Below are positions 31,519 to 44,764 of a stretch of 64,000 nucleotides of DNA, piece after piece. The stretch spans positions 6,897,083 through 6,961,082 of the forward strand of contig NC_020167.2 in the NCBI RefSeq assembly GCF_000224145.3. Reading direction: 5' to 3'. Position numbers and translations under genes: made by a program. How positions within the stretch are numbered: position 1 is the first letter of the stretch; each line of letters begins with the position of its first letter. The notes below the pieces were generated by a model. The model saw nothing but the letters and a program-made list of their open reading frames with translations, was not told the DNA's origin and did no database searches. This DNA is from Ciona intestinalis (Eukaryota; Chordata; Ascidiacea; Phlebobranchia; Cionidae).

Positions 31519-33360
31519 TTACATGCTACTCTCAGTGTGATCAGATTGCCTTCCTCTGCCATCCATTCTGTATGTACGAACTGTGCTTCGGTTTTCTTCT
31601 GGCAACACTGATCTAGGATTGTGAACTTCAACTTGGTGTTGGTTTGTATTGCGTGCTCGCTGCTCAACGGTTGCCACATTCTGTTCGTTCTGCTGAATGT
31701 CAGATCTGTTGGATTCCGGTGTGTCTTGGAACACAGGACTCTCAGATTCAGTAAGTGTGATGACTATATATGGAGAACAAGATTCAATATCAAGCCAGCT
31801 ACACAACCAGCCATAGAAGCCTTTCTCAAAACTCCCAACTTCACTTTTCCAATCTTCGAATGAACACCTGTTAGAATAATAGTCGATATAGTCATGAATT
31901 ATGAAGTTGATTACTTTACAAGCACTTCCAGTTTAACCAATTTGCACAAAGTGCTCTTTGGCGACGGTGTACCGTGTACTCATAAAATACCCGTAAAAGT
32001 TTTGACTTATCTGCACATTGTAAACCTGTCATTCAAAAATGTAAAACGTCATAACATAAATGCAATGACTAATTAAATCATGCTTTGTCTGCTGGTCAAG
32101 CATTTATAAGTTTAAAAACTATGTCATATAGATTAGGTTATGCGATTTACCACTTTTAATATGCAGACTGATATACACTTCTCAAGATACTTATAAATAA
32201 CTTACGTCAACTGAGCGAACGCTGCATAAAATGAGATTGAAGTGGTGAAGACCATTATGAGACCGGGGAAAAACAGAACCAGCAATGGACACAGAGTGAT
32301 ACGGTGACATAATGTCCGTTCGTCATAGAAATAAGAGAAGATGTTGTACCATGTGAGAAGTCCGAAGTAAAAACACACAAAGAACGAACCAATGAAGATG
32401 AAAGGCCAACACAATATCCCAAGCAAGATAATGTGGGGACCTAAATTAATATATAAACAGAAAATTGGTAAAACAAACTTTTTGGAACAAACAGAGAACA
32501 TCGAAACATGCCATATTATTACTATACTACCACGCATTATTATAGAAAGCATTTACAATGTAAGATCATTAGGCTCATCTCGATAGGCTGATTAAAGAAA
32601 ATTTTAGCAGAAGGTAAAAAATTACTTATTAGATAGAAAACAATTGCTGTAATATGTCATTTAGTTGACACGCTCCGGACTGTACATTTTGGGATTCAAT
32701 TATGTTTTGCAAAATATTTATTTTATGCCTATTCCACCTGCATCAATTCCACATCTGCATCCGTCACCTACAGGCTCATCCACATCACGTGCATCACGAT
32801 TTGGTGAGTTAAGATGATCACGTGATAAGCTCATCTGCATGAGTTCATGATCCGTGAGATCAAGTTCGACGTCTACAGATTCTCCTCGCTTTTTACCTGG
32901 AAATACAGACTTTAAAACTGTGTGAACTTTCACTCTTAAGAAAAGCAAAAAGATTATTTTTTGAACAAAAGTTTGAGCAAAATCAATGTAAAGACATGAT
33001 TATAGCAACCTAATAATCATATATTGAATGAATGAAATTTATTTATTCTCTTAGGCCACAATACAAAGAACGGGAAAGTTTACAAAGGCGAAAAGGTAGT
33101 AGTGGTAAAACAGTTGTTAATACCTCTTAATGCTGAAAAAATAAAAAAAATAAATAACATTTAATTACTTCCATACCTCTGGTAATAGTTCCCGTCATAG
33201 TAACATGTCTAGTTGGTTTTGCAGAACCTGCTTTCCGCCAAGTGCTTGTCCAATCTTTCCACTGCCCTTCATTCACTGCAATGATGTCACTACCATTACG
33301 ATTGTCAGTTGGAAGGTGGTCGCTTTCCGAGCCACTGGGTTGAATACTTCGACCGTTCAT
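31519..33360 (-). CDS. TMEM169: TMEM169 orthologue, small multi-pass membrane protein
   Basis: Four exons on the minus strand, in transcript order 33360-33177, 32896-32738, 32440-32206 and 31867-31519, join with phases 1, 1 and 2 to give 308 aa (human TMEM169 about 297). Diagnostic blocks: RHVTMTGTITRG followed by KKRGESVDVELDLTDHEL; GPHIILLGILCWPF leading into a first membrane segment; TWYNIFSYFYDERTLCHRI; CPLLVLFFPGLIM as the second segment; then FEKGFYGWLCSWL and CSPYIV. The N-terminal 50 residues and the Ser/Gln/Glu-rich C-terminal 80 residues are not conserved. Human TMEM169 has no well-established biochemical role, so none is assigned. Start is the only ATG compatible with the first exon. 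It is transcribed convergently with PPP6R. Confidence 0.93.
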
Positions 33361-35211
33361 GGTTTATTCAATAACTTCAGAACATTACGCCTAACTTTGA
33401 TTTTAATGCAATAGTTTATGTTAGATAACTTTGTAAAACAACGTTATACAGAGTGTAAGCAGTAAAATAAGTCTGTAATAAAAGAAATAGAAAGCCGTAA
33501 TAAGTATAAATAACAAAACACCATTTATGAGACAAATTATCAGAAATGGCGTGAGCCACAAATTCCAAAGTCTAGCTATATTTTCACTTTCACCTAACTT
33601 CATACGTACACTACACAAAGATATTCAACTGGCATGTATACACCATGCTCTCTACCCCCACCCAACGAGTAACTACCATACATTTGCGATATTACAGAAA
33701 TCACAGGGTAGGCAAATTAACGTATCGAGTCGTAGCAATACTCTACTGATCTACGTTTCTTGAGGTACCATTCGTTTACCGATATAAAGTAGTTTTGCAG
33801 ATGATGACGTACGACCAGTTTCCTATGTGTAAGTCCCGAAATGACCCAACTTCCTGACGTCGTATGCTGCATGCGTCGGTTGAAATCCAAGTTTCTCGTA
33901 ACTGCTCCTGGCGCCTGTAATAATTAAAAAGGCGCGCGGCGACGTACGCTGTTTCAGCTTTTAACGCAGCTATTCCCACGGTTTACTCTGGCGTTTGGAA
34001 GCAAGCACAGAATTTGTGGCAGACTATAGACTACCTGTAGTCAGTTCATAGAGTTAAAGATCACCTGTTTTATTTCTAGACTTCGAAGGATTTTCACTTT
34101 AAGCGTGTATATCTTCGCATTATAGCTGTTTCTTGAAACTGAGGTATGATAATAAATGTGTAAATCAGTTTGATGAACGAAAAAGGATTACACCACAAGT
34201 TGCTACATGAATGTTTTCTTGGAAAAACTTTAGAGACAAGGCCATGGAATTGTACGGGAATTGATATTTGGTAAGCGATATAGCTGTCATTTTAAATTTT
34301 GTATTGTTTATATATTTATATAGCACGCTAATTAATGTTAGTGCTTTTCGCCATGTGACTACATGAATCGCAAAATATGTGTCTTGTGGTGGTTAAGTGG
34401 ACCGTGTTTTAAGTGGTTATACGTATATACGTTTGTCGATTATTTACACAAAAAACAGTTATTCACACAAAAAAACAGGTTCTCTGTGTTTTAAAAGCCG
34501 AAAGGACGTATGTGTGCAATAGTGTGGAGTAACATTTGCCTGCTTGGTGATAATAGTTACCTCTTACATAAAATTCGTTACATTTCGTTTTATTAGTTTT
34601 TTTCGTGAAAAGAAATAAAAGTACATGGACTAAACCATAGCTAAGTAAATAGCTTAATTATTGAACGAATGTCGCTCATTTATCCTTGCGTCGCGGTATA
34701 ACTCTAGGTGTTACAACTCAGGTTTCTTATTTCATACACATTCATGTTCATCATGAGTTGCCACGTATTGCTTCTTTGCATGTGTTGTTTTTTGTTTTGT
34801 TTTATTGCGTGGCCGACAACTGGAACTACACATTAGTGACTCTTGGATTTGGCCTGCAGTAGTATAACTAGTATTATTTTGTGTTCTATAATGTATATAT
34901 ATAGCTCATATAACCAATAGACCGGCTGATCTGTATTCGTTTAGCAGTGGTAAAATGTGACAGCATATATGAAATTAGAAAGTCTGTTTTATAGTTATAT
35001 ACGGTGTACTGTACATATATAATACTACAGAAAGTTTTTAGTTGTATATATCTCTATTGTGTATGCAATGCTTGTACCGGTTTATTTACGTAGCCTGTAT
35101 ACAAATCAGGTTCCTATAGAAGGGTTTACAGATATCATGTAACCTCCATATATATAGCCTATTATATATTAATTTCGTATAGGCTACTGCATTTCTAAAA
35201 CATGGCTGATA

Positions 35212-35409
35212 TATAGAGAGTACCGTGGGGGGAGATGAGACACCTTTATCACATGATATTCAAAGATTCTGACCGTGTTTCAAACGATTACTAACAACGG
35301 TCTATGGAAGTCGTGACGATACGGTTTTATAATTCATTAAATGTTCTTTGTTTATAACCAAATAAGATAAGGTGAAAAGGTGTCCAATCTCCCCCCACCC
35401 TTACTATAT
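35212..35409 (-). mobile_element. MITE copy 6
   Basis: Full-length inverted copy: gtggggggagatgagacacc at the left, gtccaatctccccccaccct at the right, with the family interior in reverse. Confidence 0.88.
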
Positions 35410-35600
35410 ATAGTTCGTACATGTGTGGTTTATTGCCAGGTATAATCTAACTGCTGGGGTATAAATTTTTTCCCCCCCTATAAACAATATAAAGAGGGTG
35501 TATTCGAACACTGTGTATATACACTCAATAAACTAAAAGTAAAAAAACCCAAGAATAAATAAACTGAATTACCGGTATTAAACATATTTAAAAACATAAA

Positions 35601-35737
35601 TAAACGAGTGTAACTTGCTTTTATCCTCGCATGGCCGGAAAACAACAGTCGTCATAACATGGGTGTTCTGTTTCGCACACCTTCTCCTGCCAGCTTACGA
35701 GTTACCAAGTATATTACTTTGTTGGTGACTTTGTCTT
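35601..35737 (-). mobile_element. SINE body fragment
   Basis: Matches the body of the 30650-30940 element (gtgtaacttgcttttatcct, cgcatggccggaaaac, tgccagcttacgagttac); head absent. Confidence 0.7.
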
Positions 35738-35858
35738 CTGTATGTTCCGAAGACATGTTTTTTTTTTTTTTTTTTCCCCTGATAAACTTTGAGAGTCAGC
35801 GCTTGTTGCGTTTGTTGATGCTTGAACAGTATTTTCTGTTCCCCCTTTTTTTTTTATA

Positions 35859-38129
35859 TCACAATTTTGTACCATTCTGCCCGACGTTGCTCTCATGAAT
35901 TCTAGAAGACGATGTCTCTCTAGAGTCTATCCTTGGAGAGTTGGAGAGGCTTTTTAGTTGTAAGACAGGGCTGTCTTTGCTTAAGTGAAATATGGACGGG
36001 ATTGAAGGTCGTTTCGTGTCGGTTGTTAGAGTTATGCATGACTGGGCACGATTGCGTTTTTTGTGGCTTTCAGTATCAGAGAAAAATTTCGTTAACAAGG
36101 CGCGGGAAAATAACCTTTTCGCAACCTGTGCGAATTCCCGGTTTCTTAAACTGTAGATGATGCAGTTCCATAGGCTGTTGGTGAGAAGAATAATAATTGT
36201 GACGTACTCCACTGAAAAGTAAAACTTAGAAGCGGTAGGATCCAGGAGTTGGGGCAGAGAGAAATAAATATTTGCAACGAAAAGTGGAATCAGCAGAACT
36301 ATAGCGGCTGGGACTAAACTGATTGAAAAAGCTAGAACCATGGCGGAAAGAGTCTTAAGAAGTCTGTTCTCTATTTCATCTGTAGCATTTTTATGTCTTC
36401 GGGTTATCTTTCGTCTAATTTTGTAGTGGTTCCGAGATATGCAAAACGTAGCAACTGTTGTGCCCCAGACCAGAACTACAGGAATAATAAACGAAACAGA
36501 ATACAGAATCAACGCGTGTCGTCCGCCAAATGACACCAGGATAGATGCTACTAAACCGTAACGCATTCCAGGTATGATAAAGGGCATTATTCCGAACAAG
36601 ACCGCGAAAAACCACAGAGCTGTCACGGCGTATTTTGAGAAAGTAGTGGCGTTTCCTTTATGAAAGTTAAATGGAAAAGCAACTGCCCAAAGCCGATCTA
36701 CGCTTGCCAGCATTAAGGTATAGACCGAGACGAGTAACGAAATCGTGGTAATAAAACCAACAAAGTTCATATAACTCTTCGGGAAATTTGTGGCAAAACT
36801 TTGACCAACGTTTCTCACCGCTACTGTTGTAAGCTTAAGTTCTGAAACACTGCTGTAGTTCCATGCGAGACTAGCATTATAACCTTGCACTTCAGTTGTT
36901 TTCCCAATCACTGGACTTTGCATAAATAGTTTACTAGTGCTGACTAAACAAGTTGGAAAGATTAGAATTCCAACCAAAAGATCAGCGACTGCAAGTGATA
37001 ATTTATAATGTGCTTGACTGTTACGTAGCGGCTGGTGGTTCGTCAAGACGAAGAGAACGGTTAGATTTGCGATGGTTACCGCAACAGCGAGCATTGCCAC
37101 TACCACCATAGCTATGATAATGTTCGCCCGACAACTGTAAAACAAGCAAAGAATGTTTATACAGCAGTTATAAACTTAAACCAAATTGATATAAGAAAAC
37201 ATCTAGTTTAATTACGCAATAACATACATATAGGGTGGTGGGGTGAAGATGGGACACCTTTTCATTCAATTTTCTTGTCCCATTTAGTAGTAAACAGAAA
37301 ACATGCAAGGAAATATAAAACCGTGCCCTCGCGACTCCCAAAGATCGTTGTTCATTGTTTAAAACACGATCAAGATATTTGAATATTATGTGCTAGAGGT
37401 GTCACGTCTCTGAAGCCAAAAAGGTTATGGCAAATACTTGGCCAATATGTTCGAACCCCAAGGTAATGAATGCCACGTTACATGTGTAATACACTTCATA
37501 TTGCCTTACCTGGCCGGCATACACTTCCACGCTGTCAAATCGTGCTTAAGAATTGTATTAATATCATAACCACAGTGTGCCATGTCACAGAAGGGGATCA
37601 TAACCTCCGATATCTCTACGTAGTCATTATAAGTCGTTTGCTCATACAAAGCAACTTGTGCACAAGGATCGTCGAGATTTGTAATTGCTTGGTTTGCGGT
37701 TAGTTGTTTCCATTCGTCCATACTGCTCATGTTGGTGGTATTCGCTATTTCTCCGCTTGGAGATAAGTTACCTTTGCATTTTTGCAGCAGTTCGGTTTGG
37801 TTGCAAAATCTTGCGTAGACTAATTCAGCGAACCGGGTAAAAGCCATTGTTCGATTGTTGCACTGTACTTCAAACTGCGGACAGTTCCAACTTTGTAAAT
37901 TTTCCAAGAATCTGGTGAGAAACGCTTTACCGCTCGCCCAATTAAGCGTATACGACTTCACTGCCTCTTTGCAACATTCTAATTCCCGGCTTCTATTACC
38001 TACAGTTAACCCAGGAGCGTATATGCACGGTACTTTTACTTGCAGCTCTTTACTTTGTGTCGATAATGCGGTAATTCCTTCCATAAAGCAAAAGTTAATT
38101 ATAACCAATTGAAGCAATATCAGATTCAT
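35859..38129 (-). CDS. Receptor 1: 7TM receptor with cysteine-rich ectodomain
   Basis: Two exons (transcript order 38129-37510, 37134-35859; phase 2 junction) give 631 aa. Residues 1-23 are a signal peptide (MNLILLQLVIINFC); about 30-205 form a secreted-type domain with 12 cysteines including ECCKEA, WNCPQ, DPCAQVALY, PFCDMAHCG and WKCMP; the second exon is a seven-helix body with N in TM1, SLAVADLLVG in TM2, DRL after TM3, W in TM4, P in TM5 and TM6, and NSLWNCIIYSLRN in TM7. It differs from its five paralogues in having no intron after the signal peptide and no VPHLPG motif before TM3. The tail is Ser/Thr-rich. The frame is open upstream to 38255, but ATG 38129 gives the signal peptide. Rhodopsin-like by motif; ligand unknown. 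Most diverged minus-strand member. Confidence 0.9.
37228..37410 (+). mobile_element. MITE copy 7, in receptor 1 intron
   Basis: Left terminal repeat and whole interior present; right terminal repeat truncated at gtgtcacgtctc. Confidence 0.82.
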
Positions 38130-38949
38130 GCTTCTCTGGTAACTCCCACCGGAATAACTTTGCTTATATATAGCCTCACTGCTGGGGAGAAAACATATAA
38201 TAACACCGTTCAAGTCAAAGATAACAGCGAAGGTAATTAATCTGTATCCGCCCAACGTATTAAATGTAGCAAACCATAGTCTGTAATATTTGATTCGTCT
38301 ATCCGCCTAAATACTGCTGTAACTTTCACAGCTCGCATAAAAAAACAAGTCTCGCGCGAAATGTTTAAACAACCTACGAGAGTTCTAACATAAATAACCC
38401 CGCCTGCGGGCATCCTGAAGTTATCAAATAATTACGGAATTTTTCGGTGTTCACATACGATGCGGTGCCATGATACTACCGTATCTTTCTCTGTGAAAAG
38501 ATAATGATCTGAATATAAATCGTTGACCCTTATTTCTCGTGCAATTGTTGTTAAATTGCTATTATGAGTGCGTGCTTACATTTATCATTTATCATGTATA
38601 CTGGCCAAAAGAAATGTCTTCATTCTACTAATTATGAACGGAAATGATGTCACAAAATTTAACAATACGATACTTTCACAACATTTAATACAAATATTTC
38701 CAGTTACGCAATATTGCTTTAACCGTTTAAATTTAGTCACGATTTAAATAGGCATTTAACACAGTGTCACGATTCATAAAGTCTAAAAATGTCCGTTTCA
38801 ATGTAGAATATTTATGTTCACATACGTTATGAATGAATGTAACTTGTTTTATCCTAGTGTGGCCGGAAAGCCACGGTAGTTATAATACGTTTTTTTGTTC
38901 CGTACACCTCGTGTCAGCTTATACAAGGTACATATAGGCCTATTTATAG
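38130..38949. other. Intergenic between receptors 1 and 2
   Basis: Receptor 1 promoter side, then AT-rich sequence, ending in a SINE fragment that reaches within about 15 bp of the receptor 2 stop codon. Confidence 0.4.
38829..38935 (-). mobile_element. SINE body fragment
   Basis: tgaatgaatgtaacttgttt, gtggccggaaagccac and cgtgtcagcttata match the SINE body. Confidence 0.68.
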
Positions 38950-41321
38950 TTACACTGTATAATCGATAGAGGCGCGACTTGTGGTATTTGTGATATCAAG
39001 TTTGTTTGTTGTACTTTGTAAAGAGGTTCTGCGAGTCTCGTCCGTATCTGTCATTTGGTGACGACCACTTCCTTGCTCATGACTCTTGCTGCTGCTAGAT
39101 GAAAACGTCCGCCTGATGGCGCGGCTGAGACGCGGAGCGCATTTGGCCAACCCAACTTTAGTTGCGAGTCTATTAAACATATTGCCGGTTGCTAATCTAA
39201 AGTCTTTGTTTCTTCCACTGTAAATGAAAAAGTTCCACACACTGTTGCACACCAATATTAAGAGGGCGGTGAACTCAGCAGACGAATATGCTTGTGAATT
39301 GAACAGGTTAAGATTTTCCGGATCTCTCGTATTTAAGCCGGAAATGAAGAAGGAAGCGACAATTACGATTAGAACTGGCAGCAAGCTAAGTGTAAACACA
39401 CCGACCATCAAACCAAGTGTTCGCGCTAAACGATACTCGGTGCTCGGTATTTGACTTCGCATAGTTCCCGTCATCATTGATCTCGCGGTTTTTGAGTGGC
39501 TTCGGGTAAGGACCAAGGTTGAGATTGAGGTTATCCAAATCACCAGCAACGGGAGACTGAAAACGACGATGTAAACGTACAATGCTGACAATCCGTATAC
39601 AGAAATTAGCGTAGATGCGACTAGGCCATAGTTTAAAGTATCAATGAAGAACGGCAAGCAGCTGATGATAATGGTGAAACCCCACATGCAAGTTGTTGCT
39701 CTTACCGCCTGTTTCTTTGCAGTGTCCCTTGAATATTTTAACGGTTTTCTCACAACGGCCAACCTGTCGAAACCAGCTAATAGAAGCGTGTACACTGAAA
39801 CTGTCAAAGATAAGAAAGTGAAAAACCCGATTGCGTTTCTGTAACTTGGTGGCAACTTATTATCAAGGTAGCCCCCCGGCAAGTGAGGAACTGAGTCGTA
39901 TCTATCACTCGAATTCGAAACGTTCATTTGAATACGTTGTGTATAAGCTGCTCCCATGGTTTCTTGTTTCACCGAGAATAGAAAAATAGTTATTGCAAAG
40001 CTCGGAATAACTATAGCCCCAACAACCACGTCCGATGAGGCAAGTGACATTTTGTAGATTCCCTGGCTGTTTCGCAACTTATCGTTGAGCAAGAATACGA
40101 ACACGACGGTCAGGTTGACACAAAAAGTTACGAGTGCTAAAACGCCACATATCGCCATCAAAGCAAACGTTTTGGATTTGCAACTGTAAACAAAAAGTGA
40201 TTTTTTAGCCAAAGTATAATTGGATAATAAATAAGTTTTAATATATAGTAGGGTGGGGAAAATGGGGGACAACTTTTCATTCAGATTTCTTGCCCAACAA
40301 CTCCGGTGACTGTCCCGTTCCCCCCACCACATATATTATGTATCAAAATCTTATCATTTTCTTTACCTACCCGCTTGCCATACAAAACCAAATAGATAGC
40401 GGATTTTTGTTCAAGTTTTCAGCGTCGAATCCACACCATGTTAAACCACAAAACGGAGCAAATGCGTTCTTCATCTCATGGTAGTATCCGTACTTTCCAC
40501 GTTCCTGCACTGCGGCGTCGTACAAAGCAACTTGGATGCAGGGATCGTATAACTCCTCGTTGGTAAGGGAAAGAGTTCTTAGATCACGGAGGAGCTCATT
40601 CCAGTTCGAAATGTTCGTTCCTCTGGCGGAGGACGCAAGAAAAAGAGTGGAAAAACATTGCGACTCGAACTTGCTTCTGTTGCAGGATCTATCATAATGT
40701 AGAGATGAAAACGTGGTGAAAGCGTAAACTCGTTGCTCGCATTCTTCCTTGAAGAACGTGCAGTTGAGATCCTCGATTATTGAGAGATATTCCGAAATAT
40801 AGTTCCCCCCACTTGACCACGCAGCCGTGTAGTTTTTATGAATTATCTCACAAGTTTCCAATCGTAGCGATTCATTGCGTCTTATATCTAAAATTAGAAA
40901 CGTATGTTGTAATTATAGCTTGCAGTTATGAAGCTTTTTGGCATATATTACCCACAGTTCCATTACTTTAACGCGTTGATTAAACCATATACTATATTAA
41001 CCTATATACGTACGACCTAAAGTAAATTTGTCGTTGCACCATTATAGTAGGGTAGGGGGGAGACGGGACAGCCTTTTTTATTTTCTCGTCCCATTTGATA
41101 GTAAACAAAGAACACTCAGAGAAATATAAAACCATATAAAAAGGTTTCACGCCTTCCCCCACCGTACTATATAAGGGCAAACTATAAAATATACAACCTT
41201 AATAAATCTTACCGTCAATTTTATCCACCAAACTGTAAATGGTCATATATTCTCCAAGGCCTTGAACTTGCAGGGTTGTAAACTGAATTAAAACTAACGC
41301 CAGTGCAATTATTCGATGCAT
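38950..41321 (-). CDS. Receptor 2: 7TM receptor with cysteine-rich ectodomain
   Basis: Three exons (transcript order 41321-41213, 40887-40371, 40183-38950; intron phases 1 and 2) give 619 aa. The signal peptide begins MHRIIALALVLIQF. The ectodomain has ten cysteines in the order ETC, LNC, EEC, RSC, SQC, DPC, PFC, TWC, WFC, GC and the family signature DPCIQVALYDAAVQERGKYG. The 7TM exon has SLASSDVVVG in TM2, VPHLPGG in the loop before TM3, AGFDRLAVVRKPL after TM3, FTLSLLP in TM6 and NSVWNFFIYSGRN in TM7. A GT donor (gtaggt) just before an in-frame TAG closes exon 2. The C tail is Ser/Arg/Thr-rich. Both introns carry internally deleted MITE copies. Class A-like receptor; no ligand can be inferred. 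Confidence 0.92.
40243..40335 (+). mobile_element. MITE copy 8, internally deleted, receptor 2 intron 2
   Basis: Only about 93 bp: left end tatagtagggtggggaaaat, a few interior words, and right end gtcccgttccccccacca. Confidence 0.8.
41043..41172 (+). mobile_element. MITE copy 9, internally deleted, receptor 2 intron 1
   Basis: About 130 bp with both ends (tatagtagggtaggggggag and ccttcccccaccgtactata); the atatt-rich right half of the interior is missing. Confidence 0.82.
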
Positions 41322-42584
41322 GGTGACCTGGATTCCGCAGTCTATAAACTAATCTTTGTCAGTAACGAAATTTCTCTGCAAATGGTCAGCGAGAAAATGT
41401 CAAACAGACGAGTTAGACATCACATCACGTTTGTTTGTCTCTCCGTCTCACAGTTTCCTACACTGACCTGGGCTTTCTGACGTCATCTGTGCTCTAAGAT
41501 GTTTATAGATATAAAATAATTCAGGTCTCGTATGGATGAGTCATGCTTACTGAAACGGTTTATGAACACAAACCAGCAGCGTACGGGTTGCCCAATCAGA
41601 CAGTTGTTTTTGCCAATTAATAACCCCAGACAATGTAAACAACCCACTCACTGCACAAGTTTTCAAACTTTATATAATTCTGACCTCGTTCATTCAGACA
41701 GAGGCATTTACAATGGGGTAAGCCACTTTTGGTTGAGCTGTCATAAATCTTTTATGTGACATGCCGGGCGTTCGTCTTGCGACAATGAAATAGTGGTGCT
41801 GAGGTGTTTGAATGAATCAACCTGGTTTGATAAAGTTTTTAAGTTACAATCAGGTCAGCCATTTGTTGGCGCAGACGCAGTTACCTCGAGCCTATATGAC
41901 GTAGTAAATTTCGACCTCGCAAATAGGTCACATGCTAATAAAGACGTGTGCATTAATATTCCCACTAAGCTTCATACAAAGACAAACTTTGATATTCTAA
42001 ATTTCCGTTTACTTTTTTCTCACTGCAGTTGAGTTTGTATCGGGAAACTACGTTGATCTGATTGCTTATTTTGATAAAAAAATTTACCGATGAAATGACG
42101 TAACATCATTTCCTTTTGAACCAATTTTCCTAAATTGAACGCATAGTAACCCCAAATGATGACTTGACTCAAATCTCAGAGACGTGTTTACAACTTTGGT
42201 GACGTAGTTTAAACGTTATACCGATGTTCGGATTTTCATGACGAATTTATGTGGTTTTGCTTGTACTCAATTCGCTCTGGGTTTTTATTATGGGTTTTGT
42301 TCGTCGTGTACAAAAACGTGCAAAAAAACGTGAGGCATGAAATTCCACGCGGACATTTTATTTCTTGAATATATTTGCGCTGTGCGAGTTGCAAGAAATA
42401 AACACACACACGCATATATATATATATAATATTATTCACAAATCACAAATGCACACAAATGATTAATAAAATCAATTAAAACTATACCTACGAAATTCAA
42501 TTGTACAGTAAAGGAGAAAATCAAATCGAATTCCGCATGAGGTATTCTTTATTAAAAATAAAGAAAATTTACAGTTCATTCGGG
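41322..42584. other. Intergenic between receptors 2 and 3
   Basis: Receptor 2 upstream region and receptor 3 downstream region. Small ORFs at 41532-41759 and 41793-42032 resemble nothing known. A ta microsatellite lies at about 42415-42428. tttatt at 42549 could be the receptor 3 polyadenylation signal on the minus strand. Confidence 0.35.
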
Positions 42585-44764
42585 TCATAGTTTGCTAGTC
42601 ACTGGTGCGGACATCACGGATGAGTTGTCTAATTGAACAGTTGAAAAGTTTTTCTTCCCGTTGGATGGTGTTGCTGTGTCTGTCTGTTGAGAACTTGGTT
42701 GCTTGGATGTTTCTGAAGTAATGTTTCGGCGTTCCGCTTTCGGTGTCCAGCTCCTTGATGTAACTGAAATTTTTGCCGGCAGGTGAAATCTCTTTGTAAG
42801 AGAGCCGTACATGTTTTTGTTAGCCATGCGGAAATCGTCGTTTCTTCCGTTGTAGATAAAGAAGTTCCACAGACTGTTGCACACTAGAATAACAGCAGAG
42901 ACAAACTCGAATGAGTTGTGGATTGAAAAATCGTGGATTCTGAACGACGAAATTCGTTGGGGATAAATTTGTACCAAAAACAGCGAAGCTAAGATCACAC
43001 ATATCACTGGTAACAAGCTAAGCGTGAACACACCGACCATAATTCCTAAAGTTCTTGCCATTCGTATTTCTGTTCGAGAGCTTAAAGTCTTGTTTTTAGA
43101 AGCGACAAGTTTTCGTGTTCGATTGTTGTGCCTCACAGTCATTACAAATGTCGAGATTGACAAAACCCACATGACGATTAAAGGAAAAGCAAGTGCAACG
43201 ACGTAGAAGTACAAACTGGCAGTTCCACTTGTCGAAATTAAAGTTGAGGCAACGAGACCATACCTGAGAGAAGGTCCGATAAAAAGTGGAAGAATACCCA
43301 AAATGATGCTTAAAACCCATAAAATAACAGTTGCTCTGATTGCCAATAATTTCGCTCCGTCCTTTGAGTAAGCGAGCGGTTTTCTTACGATTGAAAACCG
43401 ATCAAAACTCGCCACCATAAGTGAGTAAATGGAAATGATGAAAGACGTAGTTGTGAAAAATCCGATGGCGTTCAGGTAACTTTTATTGAACATTTCGTAA
43501 GCTCCTGGCAGATGGGGAACTTCGTCGAATCGCAAGCCTGCTGTTGTTAAATTGGTAACGTTGTATTCTGAACCCATACCTTCATTAGTGTGCAACTGCA
43601 TGGATAAGCTGATTGGAAACGACGGAAGAACTATTGCACCAACTAGAAAATCAGCGCATGCGAGAGATATCTTGTAAACACCTTGGCTGTTACGTAACTT
43701 CTCATTGATCACAAACACGAGAATAACTGAAAGATTTGCAACCACGATTGCAACAGCTAGAATTGAACAGATTACCATAGTGATAATGATGTTCACTTTG
43801 CATCTGCAAAAGTGGAAATAGTAAATATATGACATTCACGATTCTTTGCTATAAGAAACTGTTTCACACGATCAATCATTATATGTATATATACAAGGGT
43901 TATAATTCAAAAACGTTGAGTATTTGGATATTTTGACGCATACCATTTATTCTGAATAACGATTTTAAACGAAAGCTATTCGGTATTATGCCCCATTGTT
44001 ATCAGTAAAACTAGCATAACTCACATGTGAGGCAAACAGTTCCATGCTTTTATTGGATTCCTGTTTATATTCTCGGCGTCCCTTCCACACCAGGATATTT
44101 GACAAAATGGCAACAGGAGTCGCTTGCTTTCGTGATAGTAGCCGTATTTCCCTCTCTCCAACACAACCGCATCGTACAGAGCAACTTGTATGCAGGGATC
44201 TTGTAACTCTGCATCGCTAAGTTGATAAGTTTTTAGAGCACGAAGGAGATTATTCCATTTCTGCGAGCTGTTTCTTCCTCTGACAGAAGAGACGGCCACG
44301 AGAGATGAAAAACATTGGGTTTCGAATACGGATCTGTTACAAGCTCGGTCGTATGTGGTTTTAGTAAACTGGTTGAAGTCATAAGGTCGTTTTAAACATT
44401 CCAGGCTAAATTGGGCGTGGCATAACCACTCTTCTAAGAACGAGAGATATTCGGTCAAGTATTTCCCCCCGCTTGAATTGTACCAAAACTTTCTGAAGTC
44501 TTTTATGAACATCGAACATGTTTTGTTTCTCTCCGTTTCATTAAAGTTGTTAACTGCAACAGATCAAAATGGCATACATTTAATCATTTCAATAGACCAG
44601 TACACAGAACACACAATTACAATGTCGAAGAAATGCCTACCGTTTTTCTCCAAGGTATAATGCAGAAACTGCTGTCCAGCGACTACTGCAGTGTTGATGC
44701 TTTCTACGTCGCGGAAACTGACAAACATACACGCACTTAAAAGTAAAACTCCTAACTTTGTCAT
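42585..44764 (-). CDS. Receptor 3: 7TM receptor with cysteine-rich ectodomain (recent twin of receptor 4)
   Basis: Three exons (transcript order 44764-44641, 44553-44025, 43803-42585; phases 1 and 2) give 623 aa. Signal peptide MTKLGVLLLSACMFVS; ten-cysteine ectodomain ending WCGRDAENINRNP and WNCLPH; 7TM body starting CKVNIIITMVICS, with SLACADFLVG in TM2, RFDEVPHLPG in the first extracellular loop, ASFDRFSIVRKPL after TM3, FTLSLLP in TM6 and NSLWNFFIYNGRN in TM7. Exon 2 and intron 1 are almost identical to those of receptor 4, as is the block from TM3 to the start of the tail, whereas TM1 to the first extracellular loop differ at many silent and replacement sites. That mosaic suggests gene conversion after duplication. 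No canonical TM3 or ECL2 cysteine. Start chosen for the signal peptide. Confidence 0.92.

Larger units (their letters stand above)
33361..35858. other. Intergenic region between TMEM169 and receptor 1
   Basis: The TMEM169 promoter should lie just to the right of 33360; 33800-34000 is locally richer in CpG. From 34050 to 35200 it is AT-rich with no ORF. A MITE and a SINE fragment sit at its right end, followed by T-rich tracts. Confidence 0.4.

Noticed and set aside
42330-42385. Possible second relic of a receptor ectodomain exon
   Set aside because: Only gtgaggca and a few scattered words match; identity is near background once gaps are needed.
43024-43320. Antisense ORFs over receptor 3 that are repeated over receptor 4 (46480-46776)
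   Set aside because: They lie opposite the 7TM coding exons and are conserved only because the sense exons are nearly identical; no start context or known domain.
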